Below are positions 29,629-38,093 of a DNA stretch of 64,000 nucleotides, piece after piece. Position numbers and translations under genes: made by a program. Source of the stretch: Pyxidicoccus parkwaysis (GTDB lineage Bacteria; Myxococcota; Myxococcia; Myxococcales; Myxococcaceae); NCBI RefSeq assembly GCF_017301735.1, contig NZ_CP071090.1, positions 11,825,001 to 11,889,000 on the forward strand, given 5' to 3'. The stretch's first letter is position 1. Each line of letters starts with the position of its first letter. Below the pieces are notes generated by a model. The model was not told the DNA's origin. It saw only the letters and a program-made list of their open reading frames with translations, and did not search any database.

Positions 29629-30315
29629 ATGTGGCACCGGGCAGTCTGGCTCTCGTTGTGCGCAGTGCTGTGGTCGTGCGCGTCGACTCCTGCGGCTCCC
29701 GAGGAGCGGGACGCGGCGGAGTACCCGGAGGCGTACACCCGGCTGGATGAGGGCGCGTGCGTCACGTTCGTCTGTGCCGGGGACGCGTGCGGCCTGTTCC
29801 GCTGTGAGGACGCGCCGCCCGAGCCGGGGCGCGTGGTCCGGACGCGAGGCACGTTCGTGCTTCCGCCGAGCGCGGTTCAGTCACCGCAGCGGAACTGGGG
29901 ATACCCGTGGGTACAGCCGGGACAGTCCGAGCCGGTGTTCGTCATCCGCTGGTATGGCCGGGAGCTGCTGCCGAGCCAGAAGCGGCTGCTGGAGATGGCG
30001 CAGGCGCTGGCGACGAAGCCCCGGGAGAAGCACCACATCTTTCCGCGACAGGAGAGCCTCAGGCTCTGGTTCGAGCGACAGGGCATCAACATCCATCAAG
30101 AGACGATGCTGCTCGACATCGACACCCATCACCGCATCCACAAGGGAGCAAATGGCGGGCCTTGGAACCAGGCGTGGCAGGCCTTTCGAGAGGCACACGA
30201 GGAAGCAACCAAGGAGGACATGTACCGTTATGCGCGGGAGCTGATCATCCGCTTCAACCTGATTGGTCCTATCCTGCCCTACCATCTGCTGGTAGGGCCT
30301 CCCATCGAGTACTGA
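29629..30315 (+). CDS. SitA6-family (TIGR02269/DUF2380-type) polymorphic toxin lipoprotein
   Basis: 228 residues. Signal peptide MWHRAVWLSLCAVLWSC with lipid Cys17. A Cys-rich spacer follows (Cys44, 49, 54, 59). The C-terminal domain has KHHIFP (134-139), THHRIH (166-171) and GGPWNQAW (176-183), the pattern of the myxobacterial TIGR02269/DUF2380 lipoproteins and of HNH/ENDO VII-type nucleases, so nuclease toxicity is inferred. Sit toxins are passed between kin by TraAB outer membrane exchange and kill recipients lacking the immunity protein. GGGGG lies 8 bases before ATG. The SitI-type gene starts 4 bases after the stop. Confidence 0.8.
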   Translation: MWHRAVWLSLCAVLWSCASTPAAPEERDAAEYPEAYTRLDEGACVTFVCAGDACGLFRCEDAPPEPGRVVRTRGTFVLPPSAVQSPQRNWGYPWVQPGQSEPVFVIRWYGRELLPSQKRLLEMAQALATKPREKHHIFPRQESLRLWFERQGINIHQETMLLDIDTHHRIHKGANGGPWNQAWQAFREAHEEATKEDMYRYARELIIRFNLIGPILPYHLLVGPPIEY

Positions 30316-30319
30316 CGCC

Positions 30320-31039
30320 ATGCCACGGTTCTTCAAGCCTCTTCTTGCGGACTACCGAACCCAGAAGGGCAGCTACAACTTTGCGCCCAAGTGGGGGCTT
30401 CCGGGCGTCACCTGCCCTGAGTGCAAGGCGACGTGGGCGGGAGCCGGTCTCCACTATCCCGCCGTGGACCTCTCCGGGCATCCCGTGGCGAAGAAGTTGT
30501 CGAAGGCCTATCTGGAAGAAGACTTCGAGGAGTTCGAGCGTTTGCGCGATCAGGTTCGAGCTCTGCTTCCTCCAGACTATCCTCTCGGACCAGGGACCCT
30601 GTTCGGTCCTCAGGTGGGGAAGGCCAGGGGGCCGTTCTCCGCGCTCATCCAGCCGTCTGGTGGCACGCTGCTCGTTCAGCCCGATGCTCTGAAGTCATTG
30701 CAGGACGAAGGCCTCCGAGGACTGCGCGGCTGCCGCACGGAGATTCTCTTCCGCCCGAAGGGTATCCCCGAGCTCCTCGACCTGCACATCGAGCCGCGAG
30801 GCCTCCTGCACGCGGACTGCATCCCGAAGAGCACGCCGCCCCCGTGCCCCAGGTGCGGACGCCGTGGCTTCAGCCTTCCGAAGGAGCCCATCCTCGACGC
30901 CGCCTCGCTCCCCACGGACCTCGACCTCTTCCGCCTGCGCAACTTCGCGACCGTGCTCATCGTCACGGAGCGCTTCAAGGACGTCGTGGAGCGCTTCGAG
31001 CTGGACGGCCTGACCTTCCGCGAGCTGCCGGTGCGCTGA
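30320..31039 (+). CDS. SitI6-family double-CXXC immunity protein
   Basis: 239 residues. CPEC at 32-35 and CPRCG at 176-180 form the two Cys pairs of the myxobacterial double-CXXCG immunity family (TIGR02264), probably one zinc site. No signal peptide is present, as expected for a cytoplasmic antitoxin that neutralises an imported SitA effector. It sits 4 bases behind the toxin gene, the standard tandem layout. The first pair is CPECK rather than CxxCG. The stop codon lies within a perfect 12-bp hairpin. Confidence 0.82.
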   Translation: MPRFFKPLLADYRTQKGSYNFAPKWGLPGVTCPECKATWAGAGLHYPAVDLSGHPVAKKLSKAYLEEDFEEFERLRDQVRALLPPDYPLGPGTLFGPQVGKARGPFSALIQPSGGTLLVQPDALKSLQDEGLRGLRGCRTEILFRPKGIPELLDLHIEPRGLLHADCIPKSTPPPCPRCGRRGFSLPKEPILDAASLPTDLDLFRLRNFATVLIVTERFKDVVERFELDGLTFRELPVR

Positions 31040-31053
31040 AGCAGCGCACCGGC
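31027..31053. terminator. Hairpin at the sitI-type stop codon, possible bidirectional terminator
   Basis: GCCGGTGCGCTG (31027-31038) pairs perfectly with CAGCGCACCGGC (31042-31053) around an AAG loop. The stop codon (TGA 31037-31039) lies in the stem. No T-run follows on either side, which is common for myxobacterial terminators. It also serves the convergent metalloprotease gene that ends at 31063. Confidence 0.55.
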
Positions 31054-31062
31054 GCTCTACCG

Positions 31063-33513
31063 TCAGGGCTGCGCCTGGGACGTGAAGCTCCAGTTGAAGG
31101 TGAACCCCGACTCGGAGAACGACTTCACGAAGCGCCCATCGGGAAGGACGATGGGCGGATTCACATACACGTCATTCTTCACGTCATTGGTCGTGAGCAG
31201 GCCGCCCGTGACGCTGTAGAGGGGGCTCTGGCAGTCCTTGCCGCTCACGAGCTCGGCGACGCTCGAGTTGTCCACCAGCGCGGCGACATACGCGCGCGCC
31301 GGCTGATTCAGCCATGACGTCACCGCGGCGTCGGGGCTGTGCAGCTCGGGGAACGGATTCGTCTTCATGAAGCCCGAGAGCGGCTGGAGCACGAAGTTCG
31401 CGGGCCCGAAGCTGTTCGAGCAGGGGCCCTCGCCGTAGGCCACCTCGAAGGAGAACGAGCCGCTCGGAGTCATCAGCAGGCTCGTCCCCACCCGGAGCGT
31501 GTCGGGGAAGAGCGGGTGCTTGAAGTCGAGCTTCGTCGCCGAGGAATCCACCTCGAAGGCCACCGCCGTGTCCCCCTTGCGGCCCATCCCCGTCCAACTC
31601 GGCTGCTTCTCCAGTGCCGTCACCGTGCCCTCCACCTTCCAGCAGCCGATGTTGTTGCGCTTCAGGTATGGCGTACGCGCCGCCGTCACGCTGCCGCCCG
31701 GCTCGGTCTCCGCGTTGCTCAGGATGATGACCAGGTGCTGCGCGCGCTGGTCCTTCATGTCGCGGCACAGCCCGACGTACTCGTAGTCGGACCAGTCCTC
31801 CTCCTGCCACTTGCTCGCGGAGTCCATCCACATCGCCTGCACCTTGAGGTGCTTGCCCGCCTTCTTCGGCTCGAAGAAGCCGTTGTAGAAGAGCACCGAG
31901 CGCGTATCCGCGGACTGGAAGTCGAAGTGATAGACGCGGTGCGAGAGGTTCTTCAGCTCCGACTCCAGCTCGTCCTTCTTCTCCGCCGCGCCCGCGAGGT
32001 CTCCGCTCAGGTCCACGCGGTCCACCACCTTGTTCAGCGCGTCCCACGTCGTGAAGGACGCGGGCTTCGAGTCCACCGGCGCATCGTTCCACAGCATCTT
32101 CCCGAAGAGCGGCCAGTGCTTCTGGAAGCCGCCGGGCACGATGTTGTCGATGGCCTCCACGCCGGTGTCCACGGACTGTGTCGCCGCGAGGATGCTCTTC
32201 ACCGTCGACGGGCCCAGCGTGTTGGCCACGTACTGGAACCAGAGGTACGCACCGTAGTCGCGCTCCGCGCCGGACTTGCTCGAGTCGCAGTGGCCCTTGG
32301 AGCGGTCCTGGAGCGGGAGCTCGGGCGTGCTCAGGTAGCAGGTCGCGAAGTCCTGCTCCAACTGAAGGGTCTTCCCATACACGGCGTCGATGGCCCAGTT
32401 GGCGACGGCGTCGCGAATCCACCCGTAGCTCACCTGGAAGGACTTCGTCCGGTACGCCCAGTGGATGGCGTGCATCATCTCGTGCGCGGCGGAAGCCTTG
32501 AGCTCGTCGTCGGACAGCGACTCGTCCAGCATGATGAACACCGAGGACTGATACGGCTTGCCGAACTCCGGGACGGTGAGGCCGCGGAAGTCGACGTTGC
32601 GCACGAGGAACACGTCCAGCTTCGGGCTGTAGAGCGGGCAGGCCGAGTCGGAGTCCGAGAGCGGCTCGGGGAAGCCGAGCGTGCCGATGAGCTTCGGCCA
32701 GATGTCCTTCTCGATGGCCTCGGACACGACGGTGGCCTTCCGCTTCTGGCCGGGGATGGTGAACTGGTACCAGACGTTGACCTTCGCCTGCGTGTTGTTG
32801 ACGAAGTCCCACCCGTCCGTGCTGGCCTTGCAGGTGGGGCGGCCGCCGCCGAGCCCCTGTCCGCCGCCAGGAGGCGCGAGCCAGCTCGCACCATCCGCGG
32901 GCGGCACGAGGTACGGGTCGAGCACGGCCTTCGCCTCGGCGGGCAGCGTGTCGTACTGGTCGATGGCGTCCTGGAGCGCTTCCGTCTCGAACGCGCCGCT
33001 CGAGCGGCCCTTGTACTGGACGGGCAGGCTCGGGTCGGAGAACGCCGCCTGGACGCGGTAGGTGAGCGCCTCGGCCGGCGTGAGCAGTCCCGCCGCGGCG
33101 GCCGTGGCGATGTACTCGTCGGAGGTGCCCACGCTCTCCGGCGCGTCCACGACGAGCATCGCCACCGGTGTGCTCTTGGCGCCTCCGGCGGACGCCGTCA
33201 CCAGCGACACACCGCTGGCCACGGCCTGGACGCGCCCGTCCTGGACGCTCGTCACCGTGGAGTTGGTGCCGGACCAGGTGAAGGTGACGTCCTTCAGCAG
33301 CTTGCCGTCCTTGTCGTAGGCAAACGCGGCCAGCGTGTAGTGCTCTCCCGTCCACAGGAAGACCTGGTCCGGCGTGAGGACGATGCGGTCCACCTTGTCG
33401 TTGTTCGCATCCGGATTGTCGGAGTCGTCGCGGTCCTTCTTGGAGTCAGAGCAGGCGGCCAGTGCTACCAGGAGTGGCAGCAGGCAGAGCGAAAGTGTCG
33501 GACGTGAGCCCAT
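31063..33513 (-). CDS. Lipoprotein metalloprotease with Ig-like (Big-2) domain
   Basis: 816 residues with a signal peptide ending LVALAAC (lipid Cys21) and an Asp-rich linker. Residues about 40-125 match a bacterial Ig-like (Big-2) domain. The catalytic zinc motif HEMMHAIHW (His344, Glu345, His348) is in a context of 'AYRTKSFQVSYGWIRDAVANW', which may supply a third ligand. The C-terminal half is beta-rich with no named domain. Probably cell-surface protease; the substrate is unknown. Convergent with the sitI-type gene, and divergent from the efflux operon. Confidence 0.75.
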   Translation of the reverse strand: MGSRPTLSLCLLPLLVALAACSDSKKDRDDSDNPDANNDKVDRIVLTPDQVFLWTGEHYTLAAFAYDKDGKLLKDVTFTWSGTNSTVTSVQDGRVQAVASGVSLVTASAGGAKSTPVAMLVVDAPESVGTSDEYIATAAAAGLLTPAEALTYRVQAAFSDPSLPVQYKGRSSGAFETEALQDAIDQYDTLPAEAKAVLDPYLVPPADGASWLAPPGGGQGLGGGRPTCKASTDGWDFVNNTQAKVNVWYQFTIPGQKRKATVVSEAIEKDIWPKLIGTLGFPEPLSDSDSACPLYSPKLDVFLVRNVDFRGLTVPEFGKPYQSSVFIMLDESLSDDELKASAAHEMMHAIHWAYRTKSFQVSYGWIRDAVANWAIDAVYGKTLQLEQDFATCYLSTPELPLQDRSKGHCDSSKSGAERDYGAYLWFQYVANTLGPSTVKSILAATQSVDTGVEAIDNIVPGGFQKHWPLFGKMLWNDAPVDSKPASFTTWDALNKVVDRVDLSGDLAGAAEKKDELESELKNLSHRVYHFDFQSADTRSVLFYNGFFEPKKAGKHLKVQAMWMDSASKWQEEDWSDYEYVGLCRDMKDQRAQHLVIILSNAETEPGGSVTAARTPYLKRNNIGCWKVEGTVTALEKQPSWTGMGRKGDTAVAFEVDSSATKLDFKHPLFPDTLRVGTSLLMTPSGSFSFEVAYGEGPCSNSFGPANFVLQPLSGFMKTNPFPELHSPDAAVTSWLNQPARAYVAALVDNSSVAELVSGKDCQSPLYSVTGGLLTTNDVKNDVYVNPPIVLPDGRFVKSFSESGFTFNWSFTSQAQP

Positions 33514-33823
33514 GTGTTCCCCCTCGGTGAACCGTCGACTCTACGTTGTCTCCTGCGACGCGCAAACCGCTTGCGGCTGCGCGGCGCGGGTGACGTGCCC
33601 ATCATTCGCGGTGCTGGAGCGTCCCGGGGCGGACGGAGACCTGCCCTCGCGCCGGTGAGCGTCGCATTCATATGAACGGTGTTGCGGGTGCAACGAGCCA
33701 CCGTGGAAGCGTCCCGTCCTCCTCCAGGGGGCAGGGAAGGCACCGGCCGCCAGCGGAGCACCGTGCTTCATGCCTTCCTACCTTCATTCCCGAGGGCCCG
33801 TAGCATTTGCGCGGGGGGAAGCC
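33514..33823. other. Divergent intergenic region with short dyads
   Basis: 310 bases between divergent start codons with no credible ORF. Two short dyads lie together: TTCATATGAA (33667-33676), and GTTGC-GGGT-GCAAC starting four bases later. Because both flanking genes are transcribed away from here, promoters must lie inside, but I see no clear -35/-10 pair. Confidence 0.35.
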
Positions 33824-35065
33824 GTGGCCGAAGCACAGGCACAGACAACACTGAGCGCACTTCGCATCGACCGCACCGCAGCACCCACCAAGAGACACCG
33901 CCGGATGCGCCGGTGGCTCATTCCCGTGGTGCTGCTGCTCGCCGTGCTCGTCCTGGCGGGCGTCTCCGTCACCCGCCGCGCGCCCACCGTGCGCGTGGCG
34001 GAGGTTCGCGAGCCGCTCCCGGGAGAGCAACAGACCGAGCTGTCCGCCGCCGGCTATGTCGACTCGCGGCGCCGCTCCGTCATCGCCCCGCAGATACCGG
34101 GCCGGCTGATGGACGTCACCGTGGAGGAGGGCGAGCCGGTGAAGGAGGGGCAGGTGATTGCCCGCCTGGATGACCAGGACGCGCGCAACGTCCTGAGCCG
34201 CGCCGAAGCGGAGGTCCGCGCCGCCCAGGCCCGCCTCGCCGCCGCGCGTGCGCAAGCGGAGAATGCGCAACGCACCACCGAGCGCACCGAGAACCTGGCG
34301 AAGCAGGGCGTCATCCCGCACTCCGAACTGCTGGACGTGGAGACCGCCGGCAGCGCCGCACGCGAGGAATTGAACGCCGCGCACGCCGAGCTCGGCGTCG
34401 CCATCCGGGCGCGTGAGGGCGCGCGTCTTCAGCTCGCCCACACCGTGGTGCGCGCGCCCTTCGACGGCACGGTGGCACGCAAGCTCGCGGACGAGGGCGC
34501 CGTGCTCGCGCCGGCCGCGCTCGCGGGCACCAACCTGGGAGGCATCGTCGAACTGGTGGACCTGGACGCGCTGGATGTCGAAGCCGAGGTCAGCGAGCAA
34601 CAGCTCTCCCACATTCAAGAAGGACAACCCGCGCTCATCTTCCTGGACGCCTTTCCCGACCGCGCCTTCCTCGCGAGCGTGACGACGGTGCGCCCCGCCA
34701 TCGACCGCTCCAAGGCCACCGCCACGGTGATGGTGCGCTTCCAATCCGTGCCCAAGGGCGCGCTGCCGGACATGGGGGCCAAGGTGGCCTTCCTCCGCGA
34801 GCCGCTTCCTCCCGATGCGCTGGACCCGAAGTCCCGCGCTCCACGCGTGCCCTCCAGCGCGGTGGTGCAGGACGACGGCCACTCCGCGGTGTGGGTCGTG
34901 AGGGACGGGCGACTGGTGAAGCAGCCGGTGCGCCTGGGACAGCGCGTGGGCGAGGAAGTCGCCCTCGTGGAAGGGCCGCCCGCGGGCACGCAGGTGGTGG
35001 TGGCTCCGGACGCGAAGCGCCTGCGTGAAGGCCGCCGCGTGAAGGTGGAGGCGGGGAGCGGATGA
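33824..35065 (+). CDS. Periplasmic adaptor (HlyD/MacA-type) of an ABC efflux system
   Basis: 413 residues starting at GTG 33824, five bases after GGGGGAA; the ATG at 33770 would add an unlikely tail. The N-terminal membrane anchor is WLIPVVLLLAVLVLAGVSV. A lipoyl half-site (TVEEGEPVKEGQVIARLD), a long coiled-coil hairpin (about 115-190) and a second lipoyl half (VRAPFDGTVARKLADEGAV) follow, then a beta-barrel domain. This is the periplasmic linker for the ABC genes behind it. Stop/start overlap ATGA with the ATPase. Confidence 0.88.
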   Translation: MAEAQAQTTLSALRIDRTAAPTKRHRRMRRWLIPVVLLLAVLVLAGVSVTRRAPTVRVAEVREPLPGEQQTELSAAGYVDSRRRSVIAPQIPGRLMDVTVEEGEPVKEGQVIARLDDQDARNVLSRAEAEVRAAQARLAAARAQAENAQRTTERTENLAKQGVIPHSELLDVETAGSAAREELNAAHAELGVAIRAREGARLQLAHTVVRAPFDGTVARKLADEGAVLAPAALAGTNLGGIVELVDLDALDVEAEVSEQQLSHIQEGQPALIFLDAFPDRAFLASVTTVRPAIDRSKATATVMVRFQSVPKGALPDMGAKVAFLREPLPPDALDPKSRAPRVPSSAVVQDDGHSAVWVVRDGRLVKQPVRLGQRVGEEVALVEGPPAGTQVVVAPDAKRLREGRRVKVEAGSG

Positions 35066-35757
35066 GCCTGGAGGCCGTGCCAGCCCCGCCCCCCATGGTC
35101 CGCCTGGTGGGCGTGTCCAAGACGTACCGGCGTGGCACGGTGGAGGTACCCGTGCTGGAGGCGGTGGACCTGTCCATCGACACCGGCGCCTTCGAGGCCT
35201 TCATGGGCCCGTCCGGCTCCGGCAAGTCCACGCTGCTCAACCTCATCTCCGGCCTGGACCGGCCCACCACCGGCCTCGTGGAGGTGGCGGGCCGAAACCT
35301 CGCGGAAATGGACGACCGAGAGCTGAGCGACTGGCGCGCCGCCCACGTGGGCTTCGTCTTCCAGCTCTACAACCTCATCCCCGTGCTCACCGCGGCGGAG
35401 AATGTGGAGCTGCCGCTGCTGCTCACGCCGCTGTCGCGCGCCGAGCGGCGACGGCACGTCAACGCCGCGCTGGATTTGGTGGGCCTGTCCCACCGCGTGA
35501 GCCACCGTCCTCCGCAGATGTCCGGCGGCGAGCAGCAGCGCGTGGCCATCGCCCGCGCCATCGTCACCGACCCGGACCTCATCATCGCGGACGAGCCCAC
35601 CGGCGATTTGGACCGCAAGGCCGCCGAGGCGGTGCTGGACCTCTTCGGGGTGCTCCACCGTGACTTGCACAAGACGCTCGTCATGGTGACGCACGACCCG
35701 CATGCCGCCGAGCGGGCCGAGCGCGTGCACCAGCTGGAGAAGGGCGTGCTCCAGTGA
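35062..35757 (+). CDS. ABC transporter ATP-binding protein (MacB/LolD type)
   Basis: 231 residues. Walker A GPSGSGKSTLLN near 54, Q-loop VFQLYNLIP, signature MSGGEQQRVAIARAI, Walker B DLIIADEPTGDLD, H-loop VTHDP. Type-VII ABC transporters of this class, such as MacB, power export of drugs, lipoproteins or peptides without a substrate path through the membrane domain. It overlaps the permease start (GTGA at 35754). Confidence 0.93.
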   Translation: MSLEAVPAPPPMVRLVGVSKTYRRGTVEVPVLEAVDLSIDTGAFEAFMGPSGSGKSTLLNLISGLDRPTTGLVEVAGRNLAEMDDRELSDWRAAHVGFVFQLYNLIPVLTAAENVELPLLLTPLSRAERRRHVNAALDLVGLSHRVSHRPPQMSGGEQQRVAIARAIVTDPDLIIADEPTGDLDRKAAEAVLDLFGVLHRDLHKTLVMVTHDPHAAERAERVHQLEKGVLQ

Positions 35758-36920
35758 ACTACGTGCGGCTCGCGTGCCGGGACTTGCTGCGCAACCCGCT
35801 GCGCCTGACGCTCACCATCCTCGCGGGCGCGGTGGGCGTGACGGCCTTCATCTTCCTGCGCACCGTCATCGACATCTTCTACTTCGGCGCGCAGGCGGCG
35901 CAGGTGGACCGGCTCATCGTCCGCAACAAGGTGGCGATTACACAGCCGCTGCCCCTGTCCTACTACGGGCGCATCGCCGCGCTGCCCGGCGTCACCGCCG
36001 TCACGCATCAGGAGTGGTTCGGCGGCACGCTGGGCGACACGCAGAAGAACTTCTTCGCCAACTTCGCCGTCGACCCCAACACCTTCATGGAGGTCTTCCC
36101 CGAGTACGCCACCACGCCCGAGGCGCTCACCGCCTTCCGCAGCGACCCGTGCGGCGCGCTCGTCGGAGAGAAGCTGGCCCGGCGCTTCGGGTGGAAGCCC
36201 GGGGACAGGGTGACGCTCAAGGGGCAGATTTATCCCGGTGACTGGACGTTCAACGTGCGCGGCATCTACACCGGCACGCGCCCCAGCGCGGACACCACCG
36301 CGCTGCTGTTCGGCTACCGCTGCCTCAACGAGAGCGAGAAGCTGCCCAAGGCGATGAAGGACATGGCGGGCGTCTACGCGGTGCGGGTGGAGGACCCGGC
36401 GCGCTCGGCCCAGGTGGCGGCGGCCATCGACGGCATGTTCGCCAACAGCCCCTACTCGACGAAGACGGAGAGCGAGAAGGCCTTCCAGCTCGGCTTCGTG
36501 GCCATGTCATCCGCCATCCTCACGGCGGTGAAGGTGGTGTCCACCGTCATCCTGCTCATCATCCTGCTCGTCATCGGCAACACGCTGGCCATGGGCGTGC
36601 GCGAGCGCACGCGCGACATCGCCACCCTGCGCGCCATGGGCTTCCGCTCGGGCACGGTGGTGGTGCTGGTGCTGTCCGAGTCCGCTGTCATCGGCCTCGC
36701 TTCCGCGGCGCTGGGCGTGCTGGCCGCGCCGTCGCTGGTCAACGGCTTCGCGAAGCTCATCGCCTCGCAGTTCGGACAACTGCCGGACAACGTGATGCGG
36801 GGGCGCACGCTCGTCTTCTCCGCGCTCGCGGCGGTGGGGGTGTCGCTGCTGGCGGGCGTGGGGCCGGCGCTGCGCGCGGTGCGCCTGCCGGTGGCGGAAG
36901 GTCTCAGGAAGGTGGCCTGA
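35754..36920 (+). CDS. ABC transporter permease, MacB/FtsX type (1)
   Basis: 388 residues from GTG 35754. One N-terminal transmembrane segment, a large periplasmic MacB-PCD domain (about 45-255), then three C-terminal segments with the FtsX pattern 'MGVRERTRDIATLRAMGF'. The companion permease gene follows after 3 bases, so the two permeases form a heterodimer around the ATPase. Confidence 0.9.
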   Translation: MNYVRLACRDLLRNPLRLTLTILAGAVGVTAFIFLRTVIDIFYFGAQAAQVDRLIVRNKVAITQPLPLSYYGRIAALPGVTAVTHQEWFGGTLGDTQKNFFANFAVDPNTFMEVFPEYATTPEALTAFRSDPCGALVGEKLARRFGWKPGDRVTLKGQIYPGDWTFNVRGIYTGTRPSADTTALLFGYRCLNESEKLPKAMKDMAGVYAVRVEDPARSAQVAAAIDGMFANSPYSTKTESEKAFQLGFVAMSSAILTAVKVVSTVILLIILLVIGNTLAMGVRERTRDIATLRAMGFRSGTVVVLVLSESAVIGLASAALGVLAAPSLVNGFAKLIASQFGQLPDNVMRGRTLVFSALAAVGVSLLAGVGPALRAVRLPVAEGLRKVA

Positions 36921-36923
36921 GCC

Positions 36924-38081
36924 ATGGTGCCGCTCTTCTACAACGCGCGCAGCCTCTGGGCGCGGCGGCTGTCCACAGGCCTCACGGTGGTGGGGCTCGG
37001 GCTGGTGGTGTTCGTCTTCTCCTCGGTGCTGATGCTGGCCAATGGAATCGAGTCGGCGCTCGCCTCGGGAGGTGACGCGTCCAACGCGGTGATTCTGCGC
37101 AAGGGCGCCACCAGCGAGCTGGTGAGCGGCGTGGAGCGCGACGCGGTGCGCATCCTCACCACGGACCCGGCGGTGGCGTCCGGCCCGGACGGCGCGCCGC
37201 TGGTGTCCGGTGAATTGGTGGTGCTGGTGGCGCTGCCGCGCGGAGGGACGCAGGTGGTGAACACCACCGCGCGGGGCATCGGACCGGAGAGCTTCACGTC
37301 GCGGCCGGAGGTGCGGCTCGTTTCGGGCCGCAAGCCCCGGCCGGGCACCAACGAAGTGGTGCTGGGGCGCGCGCTGGTCGGCACGTCCGAGGATGCCACC
37401 CAGGGCGGAGTGCTGAGCTTCGCCCAGCAGCACTGGCCGGTGGTGGGCGTCTTCGAGGCGCGAGGCGGTGCCTTCGAGTCCGAGCTGTGGGGAGACGCCA
37501 CGCGTCTGGGGACGGCCTTCGGGCGCGACAGCTTCAGCTCCGCGCTGGTGCGGCTGCGCTCACCCACGCAGGTGGACGCCTTCGTGAAGCGCGTGGATGC
37601 GGACCCGCGCTTCACGCTGGAGGCGAAGCCGGAGCGCGAGTACTGGGCGGGCCAGGCCAGCGGGCTCGCGACGTTCATCCGCGTGCTGGGCCTGTTCGTG
37701 TCCTTCGTCTTCAGCGTGGGCGCGGTGCTGGGGGCGATGATTACGATGTACGCGCAGGTGGCGACGCGCATCGCCGAGCTGGGCATGCTGCGCGCGGTGG
37801 GCTTCCGGAGGCGCAGCGTGCTGGCCAGCGTGGTGGTGGAGTCCGCCATGCTGGGCGCCGCGGGCGGAGTGCTCGGCGCGCTGGGGGCGCTGGCCACGCG
37901 GTGGATTCGCATCCGCACGCTGAACTTCCAGACGTTCGCCGAGGTGAGCTTCGGCTTCACGCCCACGCCCGGCATCGTCGTGGGTTCGCTGCTGTTCGGC
38001 ACGCTGATGGGCCTCATCGGCGGGCTGCTGCCCGCACTGCGCGCCGCGCGCCTGTCCATCCTGGATGCGCTGCGCGCCTGA
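36924..38081 (+). CDS. ABC transporter permease, MacB/FtsX type (2)
   Basis: 385 residues. Same topology as the neighbour: one early transmembrane segment, a periplasmic domain to about residue 250, then three segments with 'RIAELGMLRAVGFRRRSV' and the terminal 'LPALRAARLSILDALRA'. It is the last gene of the adaptor-ATPase-permease-permease operon, and it converges on the flavoprotein gene at 38094. The substrate is unknown. Confidence 0.9.
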   Translation: MVPLFYNARSLWARRLSTGLTVVGLGLVVFVFSSVLMLANGIESALASGGDASNAVILRKGATSELVSGVERDAVRILTTDPAVASGPDGAPLVSGELVVLVALPRGGTQVVNTTARGIGPESFTSRPEVRLVSGRKPRPGTNEVVLGRALVGTSEDATQGGVLSFAQQHWPVVGVFEARGGAFESELWGDATRLGTAFGRDSFSSALVRLRSPTQVDAFVKRVDADPRFTLEAKPEREYWAGQASGLATFIRVLGLFVSFVFSVGAVLGAMITMYAQVATRIAELGMLRAVGFRRRSVLASVVVESAMLGAAGGVLGALGALATRWIRIRTLNFQTFAEVSFGFTPTPGIVVGSLLFGTLMGLIGGLLPALRAARLSILDALRA

Positions 38082-38093
38082 GCGCGTCTGCCT

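Noticed and set aside
31339..33507. 722-codon frame opposite the metalloprotease lipoprotein
   Set aside because: Antisense shadow caused by high GC; the minus-strand protein has a lipobox, an Ig-like domain and HExxH.
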